A stretch of 64,000 bases of DNA from Pseudomonas fildesensis (GTDB lineage Bacteria; Pseudomonadota; Gammaproteobacteria; Pseudomonadales; Pseudomonadaceae). The DNA is taken from contig NZ_LFMW01000024.1 in the NCBI RefSeq assembly GCF_001050345.1, positions 95,605 through 159,604 on the forward strand, given 5' to 3'. The notes under the pieces are model-generated. The model was not told where the DNA came from, searched no databases, and saw only the letters and a program-made list of their open reading frames with translations. Both the position numbers and the translations under genes were made by a program. Every line of letters starts with the position of its first letter. Position 1 is the first letter of the stretch. Below are positions 44,514 through 54,273 of the stretch, one piece after another.

Positions 44514-45538
44514 TATTTCGACTCCCGAGCAGCAGACAACGGTACAGCGCGCACTTGATCACCCACCACCAGTTGCAGGCGTTTGGCGGTCTGTGGGTCG
44601 ACCACCAGCGTGCCTGCCGCCAGGCGGGCCGGTGCGGCGGTAATGCGGCACTCTTCGCGCTTGCGGTTATGGATCAGGAACGGCGTGGCGTCGTCCCCCG
44701 GCGTGCCGATGGCCAACACCAAGGACTGGCTGTCGCGCACCGCACGAATCTTGCTGGTTTCACACTCCACCGCTGGGCCGGCGTCGAAGATGTCGACATA
44801 GCCCTGGTAGCTGAAGCCTTCGCTCTTGAGCATGCTCAGGGCCGGCTCGGTGTCTGGGTGGACCTTGCCGATCACGTTGCGCGCGTCCTCGGAAAGGAAG
44901 CAGCTGTACAACGGAAACTTCGGCATCAGCTCGGCGATAAACGCCTTGTTGCCGACGCCGGTGAGGTAGTCGGCCTGGCTGAATTCCATCTTGAAGAAGT
45001 GCCGGCCCAGGCTTTCCCAGAACGGCGAACGCCCGGCGTCGTTGGACACACCGCGCATCTCGGCGATGATCTTGTTGCCAAACAGCTGCGGGAATTCGGC
45101 GATAAACAGCATGCGCGCCTTGGCCAGCATGCGCCCGTTAAGGCCGGTGCGGTAATCGGCGTGCAGGAACAGCGAACACAGCTCGGAGTTGCCGGTGAGG
45201 TCGTTGGCCAGGAACAGTGTCGGGATCTCGCGGTAGATATTCAGCTCCTGGGAGGCGCTGACGGTCAGGCCCACCCGGAAGTTGTACCAGGGCTCACGCA
45301 GGCCGACGGCGCCGGCAATGGCGGAAATGCCCACCACGCGGCCTTCGTCGTTTTCCAGCACGAACAGGTAGTCGGCATCACCGCGCCCAGCCTCGCCGCG
45401 AAAGGTTTTTTCCGCCCAGCCCACCCGGTGGGCCAGGCGCTCTTCGTTGGCCGGCAAAGTGGTGAGGCCGGTGCCGGTGCTGCGCGCCAGATCAATCAGG
45501 GCCGGTAAATCGCTGCTGCGTACGGGACGAACGATCAT
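44513..45538 (-). CDS. aruG: Arginine/ornithine N-succinyltransferase, AruG (second AstA-type subunit)
   Basis: A 341-residue AstA-family protein: MIVRPVRSSDLPALIDLARSTGTGLTTLPANEERL, then SELCSLFLHADYRTGLNGRMLAKARMLFIAEFP. With its paralogue AruF it forms the pseudomonad enzyme that succinylates arginine and ornithine with succinyl-CoA. 51 bases after aruF and overlapping astD by one base. Confidence 0.95.
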   Translation of the reverse strand: MIVRPVRSSDLPALIDLARSTGTGLTTLPANEERLAHRVGWAEKTFRGEAGRGDADYLFVLENDEGRVVGISAIAGAVGLREPWYNFRVGLTVSASQELNIYREIPTLFLANDLTGNSELCSLFLHADYRTGLNGRMLAKARMLFIAEFPQLFGNKIIAEMRGVSNDAGRSPFWESLGRHFFKMEFSQADYLTGVGNKAFIAELMPKFPLYSCFLSEDARNVIGKVHPDTEPALSMLKSEGFSYQGYVDIFDAGPAVECETSKIRAVRDSQSLVLAIGTPGDDATPFLIHNRKREECRITAAPARLAAGTLVVDPQTAKRLQLVVGDQVRAVPLSAARESK

Positions 45539-45589
45539 GCTATCTCCTCAGACGGGCCGCCTGCTCAGGCCACCCGCGAAACTCTGCTT

Positions 45590-46609
45590 TTAAACCGCTA
45601 CCAAACGCACACTGGCGCCTTCACCAACACCCAGTGCTTCGGCAGTTACCAAGTCCAGGATCACCGGTTTGCCGGGTGCGTAGTCCAGGTCGAGCATCAC
45701 CGCGCGGTAATCCTGCAACTGTGCGTTGCTCACCAGGTACTGGCGACCAACACCCTTGAGCATCTCGCCGATTTTCACCGGCACCACACGGCTCTGGGCG
45801 ATCGAGCGAATGCCCGAGACCCGTGCGTGCAGCGTCGGGCCACCGTCGAAGATGTCGATGTAGTGATCGGTCTCAAAGCCTTCGCGCATCAGGATGTCGA
45901 AGGTGATCTGCGCACGCGGGTGTACCTGGCCCATCGCTTCCTGGGCTTCGTCCGGCAGCAGCGGTACGTAGATCGGGTAGTGCGGCATCAGCTCGGCGAG
46001 GAAGGTGCGGCTTTTCAGCCCGCACAAGCGCTCGGCGGCGGCGTAGTTGAGGTCGAAGAAATTGCGACCGATGGCGTCCCAGAACGGCGAGTCACCGTTC
46101 TCGTCGCTGTAGCCGACAATCTCGGTCACCACCGAGTCGGCAAAGCGCTCGGGGTGGCTGGCGACGAACAGCAGGCGGCCACGGGAATTGAGTTCCGACC
46201 ACGGCGAACCGACCAGCTCGGGCACCACGTAGAAGCTGGTGAGCAGGCTGTTGCCGGTGAGGTCGTGGCACTGGGAAAGCACGTGGATCTTGTTGTGGAT
46301 CTTCAGCTCGCGGGAGGCGTGCACAAAGGTCTCGTTACGGAAGCTGTAGAACGGCTCCGAGTAACCGGCCGAAGCGACGATAGCCGAGCAACCGGCCAGC
46401 TTGCCGGTGGCGGTGTCTTCCAGCACGAAGAAATAGCTTTCTTCACCGTTGAAACTGACCTCGGCCGCGAAGGACGCTTCGCTGGCGGCGATTTTGTCGC
46501 TCAGGCGTTCCACATCATCCGGCAAGGAAGTGACACCAATCGGGCTGTCCGCAGCCAGACGCTGTACCTCGCCCAGATCAGCCATTTGCGCGGGGCGCAT
46601 CACCAGCAT
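45590..46609 (-). CDS. aruF: Arginine/ornithine N-succinyltransferase, AruF (first AstA-type subunit)
   Basis: A 339-residue paralogue of AruG: MLVMRPAQMADLGEVQRLAADSPIGVTSLPDDVERL, SLLTSFYVVPELVGSPWSELNSRGRLLFVASHPERF. The start at 46609 has GGAG. An in-frame reading extends 66 codons upstream through a REPIN and is not real. Third-codon and residue pattern match its neighbours. Confidence 0.95.
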   Translation of the reverse strand: MLVMRPAQMADLGEVQRLAADSPIGVTSLPDDVERLSDKIAASEASFAAEVSFNGEESYFFVLEDTATGKLAGCSAIVASAGYSEPFYSFRNETFVHASRELKIHNKIHVLSQCHDLTGNSLLTSFYVVPELVGSPWSELNSRGRLLFVASHPERFADSVVTEIVGYSDENGDSPFWDAIGRNFFDLNYAAAERLCGLKSRTFLAELMPHYPIYVPLLPDEAQEAMGQVHPRAQITFDILMREGFETDHYIDIFDGGPTLHARVSGIRSIAQSRVVPVKIGEMLKGVGRQYLVSNAQLQDYRAVMLDLDYAPGKPVILDLVTAEALGVGEGASVRLVAV

Positions 46610-46680
46610 GGTGTCACTCCTTAACTCGAAAAACTCATAGAGGGAAAAATGCCGGACAGGTCCTGATTCAACACAGGTCA

Positions 46681-46811
46681 AAATGTGGGAGCGGGCTTTT
46701 GTGGCGAGGGAGCTTGCTCCCGCTGGGCTGCGTAGCGGCCCCAAGATTTTGGGAGCGCTTCGCACTCCAGCGGGAGCAAGCTCCCTCGCCACAAAAGCGG
46801 CCCCCACATTT
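46681..46811. repeat. REPIN between astC and aruF
   Basis: TGTGGCGAGGGAGCTTGCTC (from 46700) faces GGGAGCAAGCTCCCTCGCCA (to ~46793), nested in outer arms AAATGTGGG and CCCACATTT. It separates the first two genes of the aru operon. Confidence 0.92.
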
Positions 46812-46837
46812 GATCCGGTCCGGCAGATAGATTTGTA

Positions 46838-48058
46838 TCAGGCTTGCGTCAGCGTTTTTACTGCACGTTCAAAGCGGTCGAGACCTTCCTTGATATCCGC
46901 CTCTTCCACCACCAGGCTCGGCGCGAAACGCACCACGTCCGGGCCGGCTTGCAGGATCATCAGGTTTTCTTTCTCGGCCGCGTTGAACACGTCCTTGGCC
47001 TTGCCTTTGAAGGCATCGCTCAGCACGCAACCGATCAGCAGGCCCATGCCACGAACTTCGGTGAAGATGCCGTATTGCTTGCCGATCTGCTCCAGGCGTG
47101 CCTTGAACTGATCGTGCTTGGCATTGACGCCGGCCAGCACCTCTGGGGTGTTGATCACGTCGATCACTGCTTCCGCCACCGCGCACGCCAGCGGGTTGCC
47201 GCCGTAGGTGGTGCCGTGGGTGCCGACCACCAGGTGCTTGGCAAGGGCCTCCGTGGTGAGCATCGCGGCAATCGGGAAACCGCCGCCCAGGCTCTTGGCA
47301 CTGGTGAGGATGTCCGGCACCACGCCGTAGTGCTGGTAGGCGAACAGGTGGCCACTGCGGCCCATGCCGGTTTGCACTTCGTCGAACACCAGCAGCGCGT
47401 TGTTCGCGTCGCACAGCTCGCGGGCGCCTTGCAGGTAGGCCAGCTCGGCCGGCAACACGCCGCCCTCGCCCTGGATCGGCTCCAGCACCACGGCGCAGGT
47501 CTTGTCCGACACGGCGGCTTTCAACGCTTCCAGGTCGTTAAAGGGGACGTGGGTGATGCCGGTGATTTTAGGACCGAAACCGTCGGAGTACTTCGACTGG
47601 CCACCGACGTTGACGGTGAACAGGGTACGGCCGTGGAAGCTGTTCAGCGCGGCGATGATCTCGTACTTCTCGGTACCGAAACGGTCGAACGCGACGCGAC
47701 GGGCCAGCTTGAACGCGGCCTCGTTGGCTTCGGCGCCGGAGTTGCAGAAGAACACACGCTCGGCAAACGTGGCGTCGATCAGCTTATGCGCCAGGCGCAA
47801 GGCCGGCTCATTGGTGAACACGTTGGAGACATGCCACAACTTGTTGGCCTGTTCGGTCAGTGCGCCGACCAGCGCCGGGTGGGCGTGACCCAAAACGTTA
47901 ACCGCGATGCCGCCGGCAAAGTCGATCAGCTCGCGACCCGACTGGTCCCACACGCGTGAACCTTCGCCACGCACAGGGATGAATGCGGCAGGTGCGTAGT
48001 TGGGAACCATGACCTGGTCGAAATCGGCACGTTGCACCGGGGCTTGCTCAACGGACAT
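46838..48058 (-). CDS. astC: Succinylornithine aminotransferase / acetylornithine aminotransferase
   Basis: A 406-residue class III PLP aminotransferase; in P. aeruginosa the same gene is aruC. FFCNSGAEANEAAFKLAR, LVFDEVQTGMGRSGHLF, the PLP lysine in LTSAKSLGGGFPIAAML and THGTTYGGNPLACAV are present. It is first in the aru operon. Its upstream region has two exact ArgR half-sites. Confidence 0.96.
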   Translation of the reverse strand: MSVEQAPVQRADFDQVMVPNYAPAAFIPVRGEGSRVWDQSGRELIDFAGGIAVNVLGHAHPALVGALTEQANKLWHVSNVFTNEPALRLAHKLIDATFAERVFFCNSGAEANEAAFKLARRVAFDRFGTEKYEIIAALNSFHGRTLFTVNVGGQSKYSDGFGPKITGITHVPFNDLEALKAAVSDKTCAVVLEPIQGEGGVLPAELAYLQGARELCDANNALLVFDEVQTGMGRSGHLFAYQHYGVVPDILTSAKSLGGGFPIAAMLTTEALAKHLVVGTHGTTYGGNPLACAVAEAVIDVINTPEVLAGVNAKHDQFKARLEQIGKQYGIFTEVRGMGLLIGCVLSDAFKGKAKDVFNAAEKENLMILQAGPDVVRFAPSLVVEEADIKEGLDRFERAVKTLTQA

Positions 48059-48136
48059 CGGAGTCTCCTGAAGAGGAACGCCTGCCTGGAACTGGCGGGC
48101 GATGCAGGGATTGTAAGGACAGTTTTCAGTGCGGCC

Positions 48137-48203
48137 TTGCCGCCAAGCGACAACTTCTTATAGCGCCAACCCGCGATTTTCGCGGGTTTACGCCAATGCG
48201 ACA
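48137..48203 (-). promoter_or_regulatory. ArgR half-sites upstream of astC
   Basis: Minus-strand TGTCGCTTGGCGGCAA (48137-48152) and TGTCGCATTGGCGTAA (48188-48203) both match TGTCGC-N8-AA, the Pseudomonas ArgR half-site, in direct orientation 51 bases apart. A perfect hairpin AACCCGCGA-TTT-TCGCGGGTT lies between them (48168-48188). Confidence 0.75.
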
Positions 48204-48357
48204 AATAGCATCGCAATGGCGCAGTTTAAACCGTGCGACCGTCCAGCGTCAGGGTCGGCCAGTACCGATTTACGCCCTGTGCCTAATTATCTAACCCGGA
48301 TCGTCACCGGCGAGCTGTTCTGCTGATGGGCTCATCTCCCCTTCAGGAAGCTTTGCC

Positions 48358-51300
48358 ATGAGCCAACACCTCCCCGAGCGCGCCATCGAGCGGCTACTAC
48401 CGGTGCGCGATCTGCATCACGACGTGCTCAAAAACGCGATCCCCGACTGGCTGGGCACCGCCTCGGCGTCGCGTCGCCATGCCTTGAAAACCAGCGCCCC
48501 GACCTCCCCAGCCGGGCAGGACCCTGCGTTGAAGCCCTTGATCCGCCAGGCCTGGATCACCCAAAACCAGCTCGACAGTGCCCTCGACGCACTCCAGTCC
48601 CCTGCCGACTTCGCCGCGCCCGTGCTGCAACAAGCGCTCAAACAGCGCTTCGGTGTAGAGCAGGATGTACGCAGCACCTACCTGCGCCTGTATGTGCCCG
48701 CCTCGGTGCCCTGGTTTCCCATCCGTACCGGCGCAACGCGGGCCTGGACCGTGTCGCTGCTTGACGCAGCGCTGCACAACTTTCAGGCATCGGAGACCGC
48801 TGACGACGCCTACGAGCGCAACTCCGCCTTTATCACCCAGCCCACCGCCACCGGGCGTTTCGACACCCTGCCCGATATTGCTACTCGCCTCAGCATCCCT
48901 GATTTCACGCGGCTGTGCCGCGAACTGGACCTCGGCGCGCAATACAACGCCTACCTCGAACGTTATCTGGACCTCAACAACCCGGTGGCCCGTACATACC
49001 TGCGGCAACGCTTCGACGCCAGCCAAATCGCCAGCCTCAAAGTCGCCATGCACATGGCGCGCATCAACGGCGACCTCAGTGAGGCCCACTTTCTGCGCCT
49101 GCAACAACTGCTGCACAACCCGGAGGGTTGCGACACCCTGCGTTGCCATGCCTTGAGCATCATGAACAGCACGCTGACGGGCATTGTGCTGTTCACCACC
49201 GCCGACCTTGAGCACGCCCGCCATGAGGTGCCGGTCATCGCCTATATCCCGGACGCCCCGCAGCGCCCGCTCAAAACCTACAACTCCAGCACGCAATTCA
49301 TGCAGGCCTTGACCGCCGACCTGCGTCAACCGGCCTATCAGCAGTTCTTCAGTCGTTTTGTGAACCACGACGAACGCGGGCATTTTTTTGCCGACCTCGG
49401 CCAGCGCCTGTCCCGCGTCACCTGGCACCCGCACACCCGTGGCGACCCGCGCCCCACCTGGCGGGATACGCCGGTCGACACACCCGAGCTGCAGTTTTCC
49501 GTCACACCGGTCAATGGCTCGGTGCTGGCGCATTTGTACCAGACCAAACTGAGCAAGCTGTTCAACGACGCCCGTACCCAGGCCGTGTCCACCGCCAGCG
49601 CCGACCAGAAAACCCGCTGGGAACGCTGGAGTCTGTTCGAAAAAATTGGCTCGGCCGTGCTGCAGATTGCCGTGCTGATCGCCGCGCCGTTTATCCCGCC
49701 CCTGGGCCTGGCGATGCTGGGCTACACCGCGTATCAACTGCTGGATGACGCGTTCGAGGGCATCATCGACTGGGCCGAAGGCCTCAAGACCCAAGCCTTC
49801 GGGCACTTGATGTCGGTGCTGGAGCAAATGGTCCAACTGGGCATGTTCGCGGTCGGCCTGCCGATTGCCGAGGGTTTGTTGCGCCAGCATTTGCCTGCCG
49901 AAATATGGCAATTCTTCGACCGTTTTAAACCCGTCACCCTGCCCGATGGTCAGTCACGCCTGTGGCAACCGGACCTCACGCCTTATGCCCAGGATGTAAC
50001 GCTGCCCAAGGGATCGAGCGCCAGCCCGCTTGGACTGCACCCGCACGGCGAGCAGGACATCCTGCCCTTGTCCGGCAAGCACTACGCCCTGGGCCTGGAC
50101 CCGGTCACCCAAACCCACTATTTCGAGCACCCCAGCCGCCCCAATGCCTATCGCCCGACAGTGACCAGCAACGGCCAGGGCACCTGGGTGAGTGAACTCG
50201 ACCAGCCTCTGAGCTGGGACAGCGCCACGTTGATGCGGCGCCTGGGCCATCAGGTCGAGAGCTTTACCGACGCCCAACTGGAGCAGATTCGCCAAATCAG
50301 CGGTATCGACGACAGCGCATTGCGCAAACTCTACGTGACGCATCAAACCCTGCCACCGCTGCTCGCCGACACCCTCAAGCGCTTCAAGATCGACCAGGAC
50401 CTGCACACCTTCATCCGCCAGATGAACAGTGACGACCCCGCCGTTCAGGCACTGGCCAACCCCCAGACCCAGCTTCTGCTGCTGACCAATTATGGCCTGT
50501 GGCCCAGCAGCAAAACCCTGCGACTGATCGACAGCCAGGGGCGCACCCGCTGGGAAATCCTTGGCAGCAATGGCGCCAGCGTCGCACAGCTCCACGAGGC
50601 TCAAATGCGCAATGGCGACCTGCTCAAGACGGTGCTCGAAGCACTCGATGAGCCCCAGAGAAAGACCTTGCTGGAGGAGGCGTTCGGCCTCCCGGCCAGC
50701 TCACTGGACGCTCGTACACGGACCCTCAGGAAAAAACTCGCGCAACTGGCGCAGGACAAGCGCTGGTCCCTGTTCGAGTCGGCGTATCGCGGCGTTGAAC
50801 GCACCGACGATACGCAACTGACCACGCTTATCGACGCCTCACCCGGCTTGCCGGTGAGCGCCGCCGAAACCTTGCGCGCCATCGCCAGCACCGAAGAGCT
50901 TCGCGCCATCGACCAGGGGAAAGTGCCACCGCGCCTGAGCGCACTGGCTGAAGAAACACTGCAAGAAGTGCGCTCCAGCCGCGCCTATGAAGGGCTGTAC
51001 CTGGACAACATCGATAATAACCTCGACACCCACCGCCTGGCGTTGCACACCCTGCCTGACCTGCCGAACTGGCCTGCGCAATTGCGTATCGAAGTCAGAA
51101 ACGACACGCTCACCGGCACTCTGCGCGACGCTATCGGCGATGCCCGCGCCGCCACCCAGCGCACGCTGATCTTCACCGCCAACGGCGACTATGTGCCCGC
51201 CGACAGCAGTGGCGAGCTCTTTGGCGAAACCGACTTTTACACCGCCCTGCTCCAGGCCCTGCCCGATCAGGCACGCAACACAGTGGGGATTCATATCGGC

Positions 51301-54267
51301 CAGGGCCCGGTCTTGCGCCAGGCGATAGCCCGCCATGCCCTGCATCACTCGCACCTGCGCGCGTTGCTCTCAGGCGTTCCCACGGGAAAACCGGCCTACG
51401 ACCCGAGCACCATGCGACTGCGTGGCGGTATGCAAGGTTATCGCCTGGCACCGGCTCCAGGCCCCTTACGCGAACTGACACCGCATGAACAAGCGCAGCA
51501 GTTGTTCCCGGCGTTGCCGCACACACAGATCGACAGCATTCTGCGAAACCTGCAGCCAACGCCTGGCGGACTCATCAGCGCACTGACCGCGTTGCGCGTC
51601 GAATATCAACAACTGGAGTACGACTTGAATGCCTGGGTCAACGCCACGCCGCGCCTGGCTCCGGATTCACAGGGGCGACAGGAACTCGCCTATGCCAGGC
51701 ACAGCCGCCAGGCCTGGGCCTATGAAATGCGCCGAGCCTGGCGCCTGGAAACCCCGATTGACGACTACTACGAGCCGCCCATACCCAATGGCTATCAACT
51801 GCACTTGAGAGGGACGATTTCCGGCCTTCCTCCCGTTATTTCAGCGCGCTTCGCACACATTTCCCACCTGACACTGGAGGGCGAACAGGGGCTGCTGGAG
51901 ATCAACGTCTTTCTGTCGACGTTTCCCATGCTGCGCCGTCTGACGGTACGCACGATCAACCTGGGAAGGCTGCCGGAAAACATCCCCTCGATGCCCGCGC
52001 TCAAGGAACTGACCCTCAGCGACTGCAACATCACCTTGAGCCCATCGGCCCTGGCTTCGCTGTCAAACATGACCGCGCTCGAATCCCTGGACCTCTTCAA
52101 CAACCCCTTGGGGCAGGTACCCAGCGTCGAACGCATGCAGGACCTGAACTTCCTCGACCTGAGCAATACCGGTATCAGCGAGCTGCCGGCCGGCGTCCTG
52201 CAACGCCAGCATCTGGAAACTGCGCTGTTCAAGGAAAACCGTATTCACACGCTGCCCGCCGCGCTTTTCGAGCTTCCCGTGCACACCAGTCATTCGTTCG
52301 ACTTTTCCGGCAATCCGCTGTCACGCCAGACACTGGAGCAGGTCAAGGCTTACTTCCAGCGCACCGGTAGCTATTGGGAAGTCGATGCCGACCCGGTGGA
52401 TACCGCCAGTGCAAAAATGCTGTTTCCGCGCTTTACCCGCGACGGGATCAATCGCCTGATTTTCGGCCTGCCGGGCAACCTGGAAAGCGGCAAAATCGAG
52501 TTGGCCCGACTGGAGCTTGACTACCAGAACCTGGGCCGTGAACTGGACGTTTGGGTGCGCACACCCGACATAGGCGAAACCGAATCAGGCAGGCGCGAGG
52601 CCTTCAAACACGCCTTGCTGGCCGGTTGGCGCAGGGAGATACCGCAAGACGAATACAGCAACGGCGTCATGCCCACTTATGAACTGGAAATCAGCGCGCC
52701 CATCAACGGCACGTTACCGACACTCAGTACCCGGTTCAACCACGTATCGTCACTCACACTCAGCGGCGATCAGAGCGCACTCAAACTGGAACGCTTGCTC
52801 GAGAGCTTTCCAGCCCTGCAAACCCTGGTTATAAAAAACTACTCGCTGGGCGATATTCCCGAGCCGATCTTTCAGCAGGCGACGCTCACCGTGCTGAGCC
52901 TTGAGCACTGCAACCTGCGGCTTTCAGCGAGCAGTACAAAGGCCCTGGAAGGCATGACAGCGCTTGAGCAACTGAACCTCAGCGACAACCCTCTGCTGGG
53001 GCAAGTGCCGAACGTTGCCCACATGAAGGTACTGACCCGGCTCAGGCTGCAAAACACCGGCATCAGCGAGATTCCGGCGAGCTTGCTGGATAACCGCCAA
53101 TCCGAACTGGTCGACCTCAGCCACAATGCGATCAAGGAAATTCCCCCACAACTGTTCGAAAGGCCGGCGTCGGTCACCCGCGCGTTTGACCTGTCGGCCA
53201 ACCCCTTGTCACCGGCCACCCTGCAACGGCTCAAAGGTTATTGCCAGCGTACCGGCGAACACCTCAGGGCCGATGCTGCGGACAGCGAACACACGCGTAT
53301 TGCGGCCCTGTACCCGTCGTTCACTACCTCCGAGGTCAACCGCTTTATCTTCAGCGTGCCAGGCGACATGGAGGCGATTCCCGGAGAAATCACCCGCCTG
53401 GAAAACGAGTACGCCACGTTAGACGCCGATCTGACGAGCTGGGCGCTGAACGTGCCGCAACGACACCCCCTGCTCGATGTGGTGCTGGACGAGCAGGCGC
53501 GAGCCGAGGAACAGATCCAGCGTTTCGAGATCAAGCGCCTGCTGGAGGAAGGCTGGCGCCGTGAGAGTGAAATCGACGCGCTCAACGGCGGCCAGGAAGC
53601 CACCCACAAAATGGAGTTCGACACACCGATCCTCGGCGACCTGCCCGACTTGAGTGCGCGCTTCGAACACGTTTCGCTGCTGGAACTAAGAGGCCTGGGA
53701 ACCACCACCAACGTCGAAGGCGTCGCGCGCTGCTTCCCCAACGTGACAACCTTGCTGCTGGATAAGTACACCCTGGGCGACATCCCCACGCGGGTGTTCA
53801 ACCTGCGACGGCTGACCAGCCTGACCCTCACGGAATGCAGGATCCGCCTGGGCGCCGAGGCCGCTGCCAAGCTTCGCGACCTGCACAACCTGGAATACCT
53901 GGACCTTAGCGATAACCCGTTGAGTCAAGCGCCAGCGCTGGACAACATGCCCAAGCTGGAGACCCTGTACCTGCAAAATTGTGGACTCAGCGAAGTGCCT
54001 GTCGGCGTGTTCGATCGTCCGTTCCTGAGCACCGTAGACCTGAGTGACAACGCGATCAGTGACATCCCGGCCAACCTCCTGCAAATGTCCAGGCAATGGA
54101 ATGACGACTCCGACCTCAGCGGCAACCCGCTGTCGGTCGAAAGCCTGAACCATCTTCGGCAGTATTTTCGCCAGACCGGCAATGATTTGCAGGTGGATGA
54201 AGCCGCGGTAAATGACCAGGGCCAACCCCTGATCCCGCCGCCCACACCCGAGCCGATGGAGGAGTAA
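48358..54267 (+). CDS. Giant LRR toxin-like protein (dermonecrotic-toxin-N/DUF6543-type), three LRR modules
   Basis: A 1969-residue protein. AGGAAG precedes the ATG. Residues ~1-1040 resemble, from memory, the N-terminal region of Pseudomonas proteins labelled dermonecrotic toxin domain/DUF6543; a hydrophobic hairpin (IGSAVLQIAVLIAAPFIPPLGLAML, ~430-465; MVQLGMFAVGLPIAEGLL, ~490) could insert in membranes. From ~1049 come three homologous modules (~1049-1354, 1355-1650, 1651-1969). Each opens with LFPRFTRDGINRLIFGLPG-like helices, has an EGW(R)RE-like helix and ~7 leucine-rich repeats (LDLSDNPL, TGISEIPASLL), and closes with NPLSxxTL..QRTG. No signal peptide and no C-terminal NEL ubiquitin-ligase domain are seen. 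It sits alone between astC and argR: accessory. A secreted effector/toxin is inferred. Confidence 0.85.
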   Translation: MSQHLPERAIERLLPVRDLHHDVLKNAIPDWLGTASASRRHALKTSAPTSPAGQDPALKPLIRQAWITQNQLDSALDALQSPADFAAPVLQQALKQRFGVEQDVRSTYLRLYVPASVPWFPIRTGATRAWTVSLLDAALHNFQASETADDAYERNSAFITQPTATGRFDTLPDIATRLSIPDFTRLCRELDLGAQYNAYLERYLDLNNPVARTYLRQRFDASQIASLKVAMHMARINGDLSEAHFLRLQQLLHNPEGCDTLRCHALSIMNSTLTGIVLFTTADLEHARHEVPVIAYIPDAPQRPLKTYNSSTQFMQALTADLRQPAYQQFFSRFVNHDERGHFFADLGQRLSRVTWHPHTRGDPRPTWRDTPVDTPELQFSVTPVNGSVLAHLYQTKLSKLFNDARTQAVSTASADQKTRWERWSLFEKIGSAVLQIAVLIAAPFIPPLGLAMLGYTAYQLLDDAFEGIIDWAEGLKTQAFGHLMSVLEQMVQLGMFAVGLPIAEGLLRQHLPAEIWQFFDRFKPVTLPDGQSRLWQPDLTPYAQDVTLPKGSSASPLGLHPHGEQDILPLSGKHYALGLDPVTQTHYFEHPSRPNAYRPTVTSNGQGTWVSELDQPLSWDSATLMRRLGHQVESFTDAQLEQIRQISGIDDSALRKLYVTHQTLPPLLADTLKRFKIDQDLHTFIRQMNSDDPAVQALANPQTQLLLLTNYGLWPSSKTLRLIDSQGRTRWEILGSNGASVAQLHEAQMRNGDLLKTVLEALDEPQRKTLLEEAFGLPASSLDARTRTLRKKLAQLAQDKRWSLFESAYRGVERTDDTQLTTLIDASPGLPVSAAETLRAIASTEELRAIDQGKVPPRLSALAEETLQEVRSSRAYEGLYLDNIDNNLDTHRLALHTLPDLPNWPAQLRIEVRNDTLTGTLRDAIGDARAATQRTLIFTANGDYVPADSSGELFGETDFYTALLQALPDQARNTVGIHIGQGPVLRQAIARHALHHSHLRALLSGVPTGKPAYDPSTMRLRGGMQGYRLAPAPGPLRELTPHEQAQQLFPALPHTQIDSILRNLQPTPGGLISALTALRVEYQQLEYDLNAWVNATPRLAPDSQGRQELAYARHSRQAWAYEMRRAWRLETPIDDYYEPPIPNGYQLHLRGTISGLPPVISARFAHISHLTLEGEQGLLEINVFLSTFPMLRRLTVRTINLGRLPENIPSMPALKELTLSDCNITLSPSALASLSNMTALESLDLFNNPLGQVPSVERMQDLNFLDLSNTGISELPAGVLQRQHLETALFKENRIHTLPAALFELPVHTSHSFDFSGNPLSRQTLEQVKAYFQRTGSYWEVDADPVDTASAKMLFPRFTRDGINRLIFGLPGNLESGKIELARLELDYQNLGRELDVWVRTPDIGETESGRREAFKHALLAGWRREIPQDEYSNGVMPTYELEISAPINGTLPTLSTRFNHVSSLTLSGDQSALKLERLLESFPALQTLVIKNYSLGDIPEPIFQQATLTVLSLEHCNLRLSASSTKALEGMTALEQLNLSDNPLLGQVPNVAHMKVLTRLRLQNTGISEIPASLLDNRQSELVDLSHNAIKEIPPQLFERPASVTRAFDLSANPLSPATLQRLKGYCQRTGEHLRADAADSEHTRIAALYPSFTTSEVNRFIFSVPGDMEAIPGEITRLENEYATLDADLTSWALNVPQRHPLLDVVLDEQARAEEQIQRFEIKRLLEEGWRRESEIDALNGGQEATHKMEFDTPILGDLPDLSARFEHVSLLELRGLGTTTNVEGVARCFPNVTTLLLDKYTLGDIPTRVFNLRRLTSLTLTECRIRLGAEAAAKLRDLHNLEYLDLSDNPLSQAPALDNMPKLETLYLQNCGLSEVPVGVFDRPFLSTVDLSDNAISDIPANLLQMSRQWNDDSDLSGNPLSVESLNHLRQYFRQTGNDLQVDEAAVNDQGQPLIPPPTPEPMEE

Positions 54268-54273
54268 CCAGCG

